From Anisus vortex (Eukaryota > Mollusca > Gastropoda > Planorbidae), in contig OX421500.1 of NCBI GenBank assembly GCA_949126835.1, positions 30,956,141 through 31,020,140 on the forward strand: a DNA stretch of 64,000 nt, read 5' to 3'. Under the pieces are notes generated by a model, which did not search any database, was not told where the DNA came from, and saw only the letters and a list, made by a program, of their open reading frames with translations. Both the position numbers and the translations under genes were made by a program. Positions within the stretch are counted from its first letter, which is position 1; each line of letters opens with the position of its first letter. Below, in pieces: positions 32,325-43,080 of this stretch.

Positions 32325-34717
32325 CAGGGATCGGTATCCTAAGGCACGCGTGCCAAACTTGGCACGCAGAGCGATTTTCAATTCAAGAGCTCCAGGTGTC
32401 TTTTTTTATTGATAAAAATACCAACAACATTTTTCAGTTCTGAATGAGGAAAACTGACTGTTGAAGTCGATATTTCTGAATGACATAGCGACACATTTCA
32501 GTGAGTTGAACACATTTACAAGCACCACTGAAATGGGTTTGCATTGAAACTGGACATATCTTGCCGTGAAATCCGTGAAGCCGGCTGGTCCAGCGGTTAG
32601 TTCACCGGACTGTCAACCAAAACCCAACTGACAGGTCGCGCGTTCTATCCCTGCCACCAAAGTCGCCACCTGTCGCCCTGCATGAGTTTTGGGCCTAGTG
32701 GACGTAATAATCTTCTACCTAGAAGGAACGTCTGTAAACTTATAAGATAAGATAAATCATTAATAAAACTACTTGTACATCGCTACATTAAGACATTATA
32801 TAATTAAGATAGTTGGGCCTTTTCAGAAGTAGCCTAGGCCTAGGCCTCTTTTCAGAAGTAGCCTAGGCCTAGGCCTACATATTGAAACACTCAAAGCGGA
32901 ATGTTCTAATCAAAGGCAAGACTTTCAAATTAATGGGCTCATTTATTTATATCACATTAATCATAACTGGTTTGACATTATTAAAACCTTCATATATGTA
33001 GATGGCTTTTTTTTTTAAGTAAAGGGATATTGGCGATTTAAAAAAAAAATGTGCATCCAAATTTGCCCGTTTGAGGAAAAAATCTGGAAGGAAGCTGCTA
33101 TTCTCAACTGCTAGGCATTCGCTCTTTTACTCTCAGCTTTTGGTTCAATTTACACCTGTGAACAGATTTTATCGCACATGAAAGCTGTTTCAATCATACA
33201 AAGAGGTCACTTACACTTGACCCCTCATTAATTCATACAGACTAATTACATTTAAAATAGCTTTATGTTCATCTTCTTTAATGAAACATAAATATAAGCA
33301 AGTCTAAAACAAATTTATTTGTATTATTAATTTAATAACTATAACACACTTATTTAATAGCACCATATTATGTAATTTCTGTAATTATTAATGTTTAAAA
33401 TATAAACTCCTTCAATGGACAAACAATTAATGCAGGAAATGTATAGTTGCAACTGTTTAACGTAAATCATTTGAATCCTCTAATAATTTAATCTTGTAAT
33501 AAATACCATAATGTTGGATAAAGAAATAACAATTACGCTTTAATATTTGTTATATTACAATATATAGCTTGCTTGGCATCAATATTTAATCAAATGTGGA
33601 CACGTTTTTTTTTAATTAAAGGGAGATTAATATCCCAATTTATTTGAGCAAATTTTTCTAATCTAAAATTTTTTCCTGTATAAAAAATAAATGGTTTACA
33701 ATTTATAACTTTGAAATGATCAAACTGTACAAAGTTTTTGAAAATTATATACGGTAAATATTATAAGATATATATAAATATTATAAGATATATATAAATA
33801 TATATAATTTATATGTATATTTTCAAACATTACATTAACTACTTAGTTTGTATGATTACTCCGTATCAATACAGCTGAACTTTACTGTTAATCCATTGCG
33901 AAAAAAAAAGAAAAGAAAACCATTACAAGTAACATTTTCAGGTGTTCGATCCTCATCTTGATAATGTTCAAAGTTATGACAATAATTTCCATAAATGTGA
34001 AAGATTAGTAATGAAATATTTTATTTGATATAGAAATAGAAGCAAAAAAAAAATGATGATAATTACAAACACGTTAATTTTGTATTAAAGACCAAGTGAA
34101 GAGGTTTTTCTCAAAGGAACGAGATTTGGAATAGCCTCATACGGCAGTGACGTATCACAAAGGAAATAAATAAATAAAAATAGACGCTATAAATCTATAT
34201 TTAACCATTTTGTTAAAAATAAGAACCGGGAAAAGATTCAAAATATGTGGCAATAGATTCAAAACACGTGACAATATTCATTTTTCCTAGTCGGAATCCT
34301 TTATGTTACGTCACTTTCCTATTGCCGGAAATAAAAAACATCTCAAATGGCTACGAGATTTGGAGTATTCCTCCGAAAAACACACATTTAATTGCAAATA
34401 TTGAACTAATTACTTAAAATTTATCTTTGATATTTTGTATAAATGTTTTTTTTATTAACATTCAGATACTGAATACACTATTTACTATCAAAATCAAATG
34501 TTAACTCAATTTTGTTAAAAAGCTCTTCACTTGGTCTTTAAATATAAAATGCTTTTAGCCTTGTCCTTGCTATGGAGATAAATTAATTGTCATATAAAAA
34601 TAATTCTTTAAAAAAGTATATAGGCCCTAGAGCAGGTTTAGTTTTAGGCAGTTGGCACGCTGAAAAATTTAGAAATCCTAATTTGGCACACTGTTAGCAA
34701 AAGGTTGCCGACCCCTG
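32325..34717 (+). mobile_element. hAT DNA transposon, family A, copy 3 (inverted)
   Basis: Starts CAGGGATCGGTATCCTAAGG with the GGCACGCGTGCC palindrome close by and ends GCAAAAGGTTGCCGACCCCTG. It is in opposite orientation to 26099-30983. On the plus strand it encodes fragments of the same transposase (GFALKLDISCREI-like near 32540; GSIYTCEQILSHMKA near 33150-33195, a better-preserved dimerisation block than copy 2). A SINE (32578-32756) interrupts the frame after SCREI. The flanks gaccagac and gtctaaac match at only 5 of 8 positions, so the duplication is decayed or the left edge is misplaced. Confidence 0.8.
32578..32756 (+). mobile_element. tRNA-derived SINE, family 2 (copy 3)
   Basis: Head AAGCCGGCTGGTCCAGCGGT, tRNA-like region to CGTTCTATCCCTG, body TGTCGCCCTGCATGAGTTTT, tail ACTTATAAGATAAGATAA. 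Inserted in the hAT transposase remnant. Confidence 0.82.
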
Positions 34718-34879
34718 GTCTAAACGATCTATATGTAGTAAATAAATAAAGACGAAGTGAAACTCCGCATTTATAAAGCCAGTGCAACTTTTGGCAGACT
34801 GTAGGCCTATGTCAGTGACTGGAACAGAAGGACCATCCGCACCCAAACAAAAAAAAAGTATATATATAGGCCTAGCAGT

Positions 34880-35900
34880 CGACAGTCGTGCTCCCCACTC
34901 CATTGTATTCACGCCAGGCCTGGACAGTTTACAGACGCCATGCTTGGTTACTGAACCATTTCCATACAACAAGTCTGAAGAAAAATACTAGGCATCAAAT
35001 GGCAGGACAAAATCCCCGACACTGTAGTGCTTGCCAGGGCAGCCCCACCCCCCTCCAAGAATACACACAAGTATGATGTAGTCACAACTACGCTGGGCGA
35101 GGCACGTTGAACGCATGCCAGACCACCGGCTGCCAAAAAGGTTCCTCTATGGCAGGGGTCGGGAACCCATGGCTCGCTAACCAGATGTGGCTCTTTCGGT
35201 GGCTGCATCTGGCTCGCAGACAAATGTTCGATTATAAAAAAAATGTTTTTTTTTTAGACTTTTTGATCTACATTTTAATTGCATATCAATATTTCATTAT
35301 ACAAATGAGCTAAAGTCTACTGCAGCTCGGCATCAGAAGAATACAGAGACATAATTATTGTACTTTTAGTGTTGAAATTATACAAAATGCACTCATTTAC
35401 TTGAATATTTAGTTTTAAACATAATGTATGGCTCTCACAGAATTACTTTTCAAAATATGTGGTATACATGGCTCTCTCAGAAAAAAGGTTCCCGACCCCT
35501 GCTCTATGGTGAGCTAAAATACAGTAAGCGAGCCCACGGCGGTCAAGACAAGCGCTATAAGGACAGGCTTAAATCTGTTCTCAAAGCGGTGGATGTCGAT
35601 ATCGACTACTGGAAGATTACCGCCAAGGACCGAGCCTCATGGACGTTCATTAGTCCAGATAGGAGTTGCAACTTGCGATAGCAACATTCAAAGAGCTGCT
35701 GAGTCCAGGAGGCAAACAAGAAAAGACCGTGCCCAAATCCCCCCAGGTCCTTCCCAAATATATCGCCTGCCCAAACTGCGGGCGCACCTTCCGAACAAAG
35801 ATAGGCTTCATCAGTGACTTACGAACGCACAGATCAGCCACAGCCCAAAACCCATAGGATTGCTGAGCTGTCATCGTTGAATACGGCGGACGCACAAAAA
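34880..35900 (+). pseudogene. LINE C-terminal fragment split by a MITE
   Basis: Plus-strand pieces read TVYRRHAWLLNHFHTTSLKK, then LGIKWQDKIPDTVVLARA, then RWARHVERMPDHRLPKRFLY. A MITE (35153-35501) follows, after which the frame resumes exactly with GELKYSKRAHGGQDKRYKDR and a DYWKITAKDRASW block. A shifted frame then gives a zinc-finger-like CPNCGRTFRTKIGF (about 35770). This is the same protein type as 26786-28999. Frameshifts are present apart from the MITE, so it was dead or dying independently. Confidence 0.85.
35153..35501. mobile_element. hAT-type MITE 'GGCTCGCGAGCC', copy 2
   Basis: 349 bp with perfect 15-bp inverted ends CAGGGGTCGGGAACC and GGTTCCCGACCCCTG and perfect flanks ctctatgg (35145-35152 and 35502-35509). 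The body matches 30407-30754. The two flanks, once the MITE and one flank copy are discounted, lie in a single reading frame of a LINE protein, which confirms the boundaries. Confidence 0.95.
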
Positions 35901-35944
35901 CAAGTACATAAATATTAAGCTTGCAAATTTACGTACTATTCTTG

Positions 35945-36838
35945 ATACTAGTATATAGCCTACTGTTACGAAATATAGCCTACATTTACGAAATATAGCC
36001 TACTGTTACGAAATGTAGCCTACTGTTACGAAATAGAGCCTACTGTTACGATATATAGCCTACATTTACGAAATATAGCCTACATTTACGAAATATAGCC
36101 TACTGTTACGAAATAGAGCCTACTGTTACGAAATATAGCCTACTGTTACGAAATATAGCCTACTGTTACGAAATAGAGCCTACTGTTACGAAATATAGCC
36201 TACTATTACGAAATGTAGCCTACTGTTACGAAATATAACCTACTGCTACGAAATAGAGCCTACTGTTACGAAATATAGCCTACTGTTACGAAATATAGCC
36301 TACTGTTACGAAATAGAGCCTACTGTTACGAAATATAGCCTACTGTTACGAAATATTACGAAATATAACCTACTATTACGAAATGTAGCCTACTGTTACG
36401 AAATAGAGCCTACTGTTACGAAATATAGCCTACTGTTACGAAAAATTACGAAATATAACCTACTATTACGAAATATAGCCTACTGTTACGAAATATAGCC
36501 TACTGTTACGAAATAGAGCCTACTGTTACGAAATATAGCCTACTGTTACGAAATATAGCCTACTGTTACGAAATAGAGCCTACTGTTACGAAATATAGCC
36601 TACTATTACGAAATGTAGCCTACTGTTACGAAATATAGCCTACTGTTACGAAATATAGCCTACTGTTACGAAATAGAGCCTACTGTTACGAAATATAGCC
36701 TACTGTTACGAAATAGAGCCTACTATTACGAAATAGAGCCTACTGTTACGAAATATAGCCTACTATTACGAAATGTAGCCTACTGTTACGAAATATAGCC
36801 TACTATTACAAATGTAGCCTACTATTACGAAATATAGT
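35945..36838. repeat. 20-bp minisatellite, ~45 units
   Basis: Unit TACTGTTACGAAATATAGCC, differing mainly at two sites (aaatatagcc, aaatagagcc, aaatgtagcc; tactgttacg or tactattacg). Variants recur in a partly regular order (often two of the first type then one of the second), suggesting higher-order copying of 60-bp or larger blocks. Two places hold shortened units (near 36351 and 36441). Confidence 0.95.
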
Positions 36839-37000
36839 TAGGATTTGGAGAAAAACAAACAAACAGCGCTAATTAGTGTGAGCTTTCGTGACCGGTGCCG
36901 GTTCGCGACCCGGCATTTGGAAAACGCTGTGCCATTGGAAATGTAAGAACCAGTTTATGTAATTTGGACAGAAAATACATGACTACAAGTTGTATTAAAA
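36839..37000. other. Short spacer
   Basis: Nothing recognised between the minisatellite and the THAP-like frame. Confidence 0.4.
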
Positions 37001-37396
37001 ATGGCACAGTATTTAAAAGAAAAGTTAAAAAAGAATAGGCCTACTATGGTAGCTATACAGAATAAATATAGAACAGATTGCGCAATCTCATTTTTTTCTG
37101 TTTCCGGAAGTAATACCGACGCCATACTGTTTAAACGCAGCAGTCCTGGCTACACTATATATTTATGCTTATTTACAATGTCTTTTTCAACAAATCTACA
37201 ATTTCAAACAACCAAAGCTAATGTTTCAGGCAAAAGGTACGAATGTTGCTGTTTAATAAACTGCAACAATGATGCGAAAACAATAGATTATCGTACAAAT
37301 AAGCATGTCAAGCTACATAAATTTCCTGACCTCGTAAATGATAAGCAACGGAAAGTTGTAACCTCATATTACTTAATATTAGTAGCCTTGCTTTAG
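37001..37396 (+). CDS. Possible THAP-domain first exon
   Basis: 131-aa frame. Residues 79-118 read KRYECCCLINCNN ... KLHKFPDLVNDKQRKV, resembling the first half of a THAP DNA-binding domain: closely spaced cysteines (C82-C88) and then an H-x-FP motif (H106, F108, P109). The second zinc pair is missing. It could lie in a following exon, since a GTAACC donor-like site occurs at about 37359. The true start may be the Met at residue 60 (MSFSTNLQFQ), since THAP domains usually begin a protein. It could be a host gene exon or a P-element-like transposase remnant. The upstream 59 residues show no similarity I recognise. Confidence 0.35.
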   Translation: MAQYLKEKLKKNRPTMVAIQNKYRTDCAISFFSVSGSNTDAILFKRSSPGYTIYLCLFTMSFSTNLQFQTTKANVSGKRYECCCLINCNNDAKTIDYRTNKHVKLHKFPDLVNDKQRKVVTSYYLILVALL

Positions 37397-37671
37397 TCCT
37401 AAGCTTGCTAAGAGTAGATATCAGTAATAAATCAAGCCTTTATCATTTCACTATAGTGGCGTTTCTAGTGACCGCTGCCTTGAATCAAAAGAAAAAGGCG
37501 AAAACCGAGCTTCACTTTTAGTGACTCTGCATATAGGGATTGCGCATTTTGTTCTATAACTATTCTGTGGGTAGCTACCTCGAATTTCAAGATATAAACA
37601 TTGCCGACTAAATAATTACGTAGTTTGATTATTATCTATATTATTATTTAGGCTACCTCTGACCTATTAGA
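37397..37671. other. Unannotated sequence
   Basis: No feature recognised between the THAP-like frame and the repeat that follows. Confidence 0.4.
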
Positions 37672-38352
37672 GGACCGTCCATAAATGACGTCAGGCTCCC
37701 TGGAAAGGTTCAAACAATTGTGACAATATGCGACAAGTTGAGAGAATAGGGAAGCCAAAACAATGTGACGTCACTTAAAAAATGTGCATCTGTAAAATGG
37801 AAATTTCTACCTTAACAGGTTTTACTAAAGACTTTTTTAGAGCTTATATGTTCTTTCTTTTTTTCCGTGCGCAATCAATAAGGTTGTCTTGAATAACTTC
37901 TACGATCCTACGATTGCATCAAAGGTTTCCGTTGTATACAACTTTCTATTTTAATCCTAATGTTCTATTTGAGAAAAATCATAGCGAATTACTAAACCGG
38001 AAGTCTAGAGGACTTCGTGCGATCGGAAATATAAAAAAAAAACAAGTTACCAAATAGCAGAAATATCAAAGCAAGCGGTCCAAATCTTATTACAGTCTTT
38101 GATAATATTAAGTAATTATATTCTTATTGTAATAGTCTACTTATACGATACTGAGAATAAAAGTGATTTGAAATAAACAAACTTTGAAATGGGAAATATA
38201 ATAATAATGTCCTTTTATTAAGGAGACGGTGGCTCGTGGAGGGAGAGGTGGGGGGAAGGTTCTGATTTTTTTCTGACAACTTGTGACGGTTGGGAGGGGT
38301 TAAGGGGGGAGATAGAAAGCCCGAATCGTACGACGTCATTTATGGACGAGCC
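37672..38352. mobile_element. Candidate non-autonomous DNA transposon with GTCCATAAATGACGTC ends
   Basis: Left end GGACCGTCCATAAATGACGTC and right end GACGTCATTTATGGACGAGCC are inverted copies. The right-end motif recurs at 38821-38843. A MITE of another family (about 37828-38104) sits inside. Target duplication not resolved, so class is left open. Confidence 0.5.
37828..38104. mobile_element. MITE of the 'AGCAAGCGGTCC' family, copy 2
   Basis: Right end GCAAGCGGTCCAAATCTTAT and internal TCCGTGCGCAATCAATAAGG match, in inverse orientation, the copy at 19815-20127 (GGTTGCGCACAGAAAAAAAA side). Confidence 0.5.
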
Positions 38353-38975
38353 CTTATGCAAACTGCTTTATATGCACTAAGCGCCATAATGACATTTATA
38401 ATTAACTATGCTTTTTTGTTTCGGACTCTTAGGGCAATTTCACATTTGCATTTCACTCACCGGACACGTATTTCACATTACTTACTTAGCCTACTTACTT
38501 ACTTACTTATGCCTTTCGCCCCACCTTGGACATAGGCCGCCTACAAGTCTTCCAGGTATCCCAATCCTGGGCCAATTTCTCATCTGACCTCAGTTAAGGC
38601 CCACACTTTTTAAACGTCAGTTTCCATATCGCGCCTCCAGGTGTTTCTCGGCCGACCTCTTTTTTTCTTTTGCCTTGGCGGTTCCGATTGAGCGCTAGCC
38701 GAGTTACGCTGTATGCCGGTTTTATGAGGGTGTGGTCACACTATTTCCATATCTTTTGGGAAATTACTTTTTCCACGAATGGTGTTGGGGAAGGGGAGAT
38801 ATTTGGCCCGAATTTTACGACGTCATTTATGGACGACCCCTTACGCAAACTGCTATATATGCACAAAACGACATAATGACATTTATAATTGATGATGTAT
38901 TTTTGTTTCCGACTAGAGCAGTGGTAATTTCACATTCGCATTTCACTTACGGACACGTATTTCACATTAATATTG
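38284..38975. repeat. Direct duplication of ~200 bp around a LINE tail
   Basis: 38284-38490 and about 38773-38975 share, in order, GGGGGAGATA, CCCGAAT, ACGACGTCATTTATGGACGA, CAAACTGCT-TATATGCAC, ATAATGACATTTATAATT and GGACACGTATTTCACATTA. The LINE fragment 38495-38740 lies between the copies. Confidence 0.75.
38495..38740 (-). pseudogene. LINE 3' terminal fragment
   Basis: Minus strand reads RGRPRNTWRRDMETDV, then, frameshifted, LAQDWDTWKTCRRPMSKV and GRKA. This is the usual C-terminal block of a widespread LINE type. The 3' tail is a short (AAGT)n run (plus strand 38488-38508). Confidence 0.7.
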
Positions 38976-39389
38976 TGTACAGGTACAGGCCGTGCACGAT
39001 GAAAGCAGCAAATGTCCGATTAATCTCAATTTCTTTTAATCGCAAGTCAATTCATTCCCATTTACTGGGAAATCCGTTTAATTTGAGGTTCACTGTCCAG
39101 AGCTCATTTTTTTTACAGATACACAATGTGCTCTAAAATATCTTTTTTTTTCTACTTTTGTGTTTAAATAATTTGTAACGTTTTCTTTAGCATATACTAG
39201 ACGTCCATTACGTCTTTTGGACCATTGAGGCGTCACAAATGAATGTACACCTACAGGCTCTCTTTCTCCGTCCTCGCGATTCTATGCCTCTCTCTTGGTA
39301 GACATAGAAAGGCCCCTATCTTTCAGTTCAAATTTAAGACCGAATAGAACAAACAAAATAAAAAATTTATATAAAAAAAATAATACAAA
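38976..39389. other. Unannotated sequence
   Basis: No gene recognised. It ends near the A/T-rich tail of the minus-strand LINE that follows. Confidence 0.4.
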
Positions 39390-39695
39390 TAAAAATATAT
39401 ATCAATCAAATAATAATAATTATAATAATAATAACGGTGCTTATATAGCGCATATCCCGTTGGTGACAGTTCTATGCACAGACGACAGTTACAGAATACA
39501 GACAGACAACGAAATATATAGTAATACGCTAATTCTGCTGACGAAATAGGTGAGTCTTCAGCCGGCTCCTGAAGGTGTCATAGCTAGGGCTCTGGCGAAG
39601 CTGTAGTGGGAGGTGATTCCAAGCGGACGGTCCTGTGTAGGAAAATGAACGTTCGCCAGCGGACACTAGCCTCACACGAGGGATCCGCAGAGTAA

Positions 39696-41796
39696 GGCTG
39701 CAAACGCAGTGGGCACAAACACCAACACACCTTCGGCACGTATCTTAAGCCGAACGCCAATTGTACGATTGAACTGGGATTGGCACAAACGCAGTGCGCG
39801 ATACGACTTGCGTTCAACTTTTAGCCAGCGAGAGCCTAGAGATCATGTGACACACAGGTCGTTCCAAAATGGAGGCGCTGTGCATTGCAGCTTGTTCTAT
39901 TTTATTGGCTCGGGAAAAGGTATTATAGGACAACGGTACTGGGTTCATCACATATTTTGAAAGAGAGAAAGGTTTGGGGAATACCATCATCTTTTATACG
40001 AGGTTTTGAACGACGAGGAAAAATGTATCGCGTACATCAGGATGAGACCCTCAACTGTTCGGACACTTTTAGAGTAGGGATGTTAAACGAAAACCGGAAT
40101 ACCGGATTCCGGTTTTGAAACTGAAAACCGGTTTTGATTTTCAAAACCGGATTTCGGTTTTTTGGTAGCAACCCTTTTATTTTTGTTTTGATGGAAATAA
40201 TAAAATTGTAATAAAATTTTTTGGATCCGCTCAAAACAATTCTTGAAATGCCTTGCTTACACTATTTAGTCTTAGATATTGTGTTTCTTTTTTTCCAAAT
40301 AACAACTAGGGCCTATGGTTTGCGATAAAAACAACATCAAACCTAATGTTAAGTTACAGTTACAACTAAAATTAATCTTTTTACTTTTCGGTTCATCTTC
40401 GAAAACAATTCTTTAACGATGGCTCAGTGTAAACTATGTTCCCAACAGATAAGCCTGAGCGGTGGCAGTACCACTGGATTGCGTACGCACCTGCATAGGA
40501 AGCATCCTGGATTAACATCGTCATCCTCTTCAAATGCTTCTTAATACGGTCAACGATAGTTGGAAATTAAATTATCACTATTGAAAACAATTATCGGTTT
40601 TAATCAATTAGACCAGATTTTTTTTAAGTTCTCAAGAATTTAATGGTAAAGTGTACACAATTATATTGTATTCACACAAATCAACCCTTTGAATGTCCTG
40701 CAAACAATAATTAAGTTTGAACTATTTTTCAAATATACCTACAAGACTACGCACATTTGACTTTTCTGGCCTGGGGGGGGGGGGAGAATGAAAATTCGGT
40801 TTTAAACCGGTTTTATAGAACCGAAAACCGGTTTTGAAAACAAAACGGGTTTAACAACCCTATTTTAGAGCTAGCGATCCCAAGCATCACCGAGCGCACC
40901 ACAAACTTCCGAAAACCGTTGTCCCCAAGAGAACGACTTTTGATTACATTGAGATAAGTCATCATCATCTGCACTCAGCAGAATCTTGAGGTACATGTAA
41001 GGTCCTCCAGTCCCCAGGGTACAAAGCATGGCTGCCATGGCTGTACAGGTTTTACGGACCACTTAAACTTTAAGAGCTCCAATACTTGATCACAACAAAC
41101 AAACAAACAGACAATCATAAAACAACAATTAATGTACAAAACAAACAAGTCAGAACAAAGCAAAAACAGAAGCAACAAGAAAACGTACTGCTTATTATAA
41201 AGTACTGTAACTTGTTATTGATCAAAGTCCGATCCAATGTGGTGTATATAATCATTGATATTATGGAAAAAAGAAATAGCTTCTTGATTGTCTTTTCAAG
41301 TCCTAAAAGAAAACATTTAAATGTACTGCTCTTGGTGGCCGCGGCGCCAGACGAAACCCGGCAGTGTGCAATATTATTACCGTATTTTTTATTTTTTTAA
41401 TCTCGCTAAATATTTCACAAATTCAAATTCTGCTCGAATCTCCCCTTGATTTTTAGTCGCTGAATTCAAAAATGAAATCAGATATTGTCTGCGATGCTTT
41501 CTCGATGAGAAAATTGACAGTGAAAATTTCCCCAGTCCAGCCATATGACGTCACACATTCAAGGTCGACGCGACTACTAGCAACCGTGAAAAAAACGAAG
41601 GTATGAGATGTAGCAAGCCAGTTGAGCACTCTCGTCAAAAAAGTTGGTGCGAAGGCGTGTTGTTGAAGTCCGAAGTCGTGTTGAACTCACTGCGTGCGGT
41701 TACTAGGTTTAAATAGTGTCACCAACACCGACTCACAACGAAAGCCGTATTCACTGAGAAGACGTGTTGGTGTTTGTGCCCACTGCGTTTGTAGCT
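39696..41796 (+). mobile_element. PIF/Harbinger DNA transposon
   Basis: Ends GGCTGCAAACGCAGTGGGCA... and, inverted, AGCTACAAACGCAGTGGGCA... extend as a 33-bp inverted repeat with two mismatches. Flanks are TAA (39693-39695 and 41797-41799), the 3-bp target typical of PIF/Harbinger. It interrupts the CR1/L2-like LINE frame. A transposase N-terminus (about 39930-41063) reads KRERFGEYHHLLYEVLNDEE and then, beyond a nested hAT element, LAIPSITERTTNFRKPLSPR, the block expected of Harbinger transposases. The catalytic part is missing, so this is a non-autonomous deletion derivative. Confidence 0.9.
40075..40862 (+). mobile_element. hAT element with a BED zinc finger, 788 bp
   Basis: Ends TAGGGATGTTAAAC and GTTTAACAACCCTA are near-inverted copies, flanked by a perfect duplication ttttagag (40067-40074 and 40863-40870). 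Repeated GAAAACCGGTTTTGA motifs occur near both ends. At 40424-40530 a short frame encodes MAQCKLCSQQISLSGGSTTG then LRTHLHRKHPG, a BED finger (CxxC ... H-x4-H) followed by a serine run and a stop. Only this DNA-binding module remains; the transposase catalytic region is deleted. It lies within the Harbinger transposase frame. Confidence 0.9.
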
Positions 41797-43080
41797 TAAG
41801 CGCGTCAGATGCCGAACGAAGTGGGCGGGACTGGGTGTACAGTTCCATACAAGAGCGAAGATAATCCGGGGCGCAGTTATTCAGGCACCTATAACAGAGG
41901 GAAGCCAGCTTATATGAGATCCGGTTGTTGATGGGTAGCCAGTGCAGAGATCGGAGCAGAGGATTGATATCATTTGACTTCTTCTTCTTGAGAACTAGTC
42001 GGGCTGCGCAGTTCGGGATACGTTGGAGTCCTTGAAGGGAGGAGGCCGAGAGACCAGCCAAAAGCGAATTACAATAGTCCAAGCGGGAAAATAGGAGAGA
42101 GATGATGAGCTTAACACAAGCTGCCTTGGTGAGATAACGACGGATGGCGGCAATACGACGCAGATGGAAGAAGCAGATTTTGGTGAGGAAGGAGATGTGG
42201 GTTTGCATGGACAGCGTGGAGTCCAGATAGACGCCAAGGCTTTTGATAGTCGGGGAGAAAGGCACAGTTGCATCAGCCAGCTGAAGATCGGACGCAGTGA
42301 GGGACACGACCCTCTGTCTCGTACCGACGATAAGAGCTTCAGTCTTCTCACTGTTAAGCTTCAACTTGTTTTCCGTCATCCAGCTCTGGATGTCCAGGAA
42401 ACAGATGGAGATGGAAGCAAGGAGCCTGTCGAAGTCCTCAGGCTCTGCACTGTTATACAGCTGGGTGTCATCGGCGAAAGAATGATATTTGAGGTTGTGG
42501 CGTTCGATGACAAAGGATAGGGGTTGAGTGTAAAGGGTGAAAAGAAGTGGACCAAGGACAGACCCTTACGGCACACCACAGCAGACGTGAACAGGCTGGG
42601 AGAATATGGACTCAATCATAACGGTCTGAGAGCGATTCTGAAGATAGTTCATGAACCAGGAGAGGGCGATGTCTTGAATGCCAAATGTAGACCTGAGGCG
42701 ATCAATTTGTCGGTGGTGGTCAATCGTATCGAAGGCAGCAGACAAATCAAGCTGCACAAGGGCAGAGACGAGACCTCTGTCTGAGGCGTTTAGGAGGTCA
42801 GTGGTGATCCGCAGAAGCGCTGTCTCAGTGCTGTGATGGTGGCAATACGCAGACTGGTGCGCGGGCATCAGCGAATGTAGAGACAGATGGGCATTTAACT
42901 GCTCAAGGACAACACGCTCCAGGATCTTGGAAAGGAAGGGTAGGTTGTATACTGGGCGGTAGTTCTTGCACTCATTTACATCGAGTCCGGGCTTCTTTAA
43001 GAGTGGGCGGACAATTGCGGATTTGAAGCAGTCCGGGACCACGCCCGTGGATAGAGAGGTGTTTATAATATCTGTAATAT

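Larger units (their letters stand above)
39390..43080 (-). pseudogene. CR1/L2-like LINE, 5'-truncated, split by Harbinger
   Basis: The minus strand carries the same protein type as 22266-24020. It runs from [19 protein letters not shown] (about 43075) through RT blocks to RPLRSASDAL (about 41805). It resumes beyond an inserted DNA transposon as LRIPRVRLVSAGERSFSYTG and ends SRLKTHLFRQQN near 39545. A single stop (about 42567) replaces the glutamine of the VPQGSVLGP block; FADDTQLY follows. The 3' UTR has GGGATATGCGCTATATAAGC and an (ATT)n end. Apart from that stop and the insertion, the RT is well preserved. Confidence 0.9.

Noticed and set aside
32317..34725. 8-bp duplication for hAT copy 3 (gaccagac / gtctaaac)
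   Set aside because: Only 5 of 8 positions match; I kept the element on its termini and transposase but do not claim a duplication.
35945..36838. Possible CRISPR-like array
   Set aside because: Units are contiguous with no unique spacers; the context is eukaryotic; it is a minisatellite.
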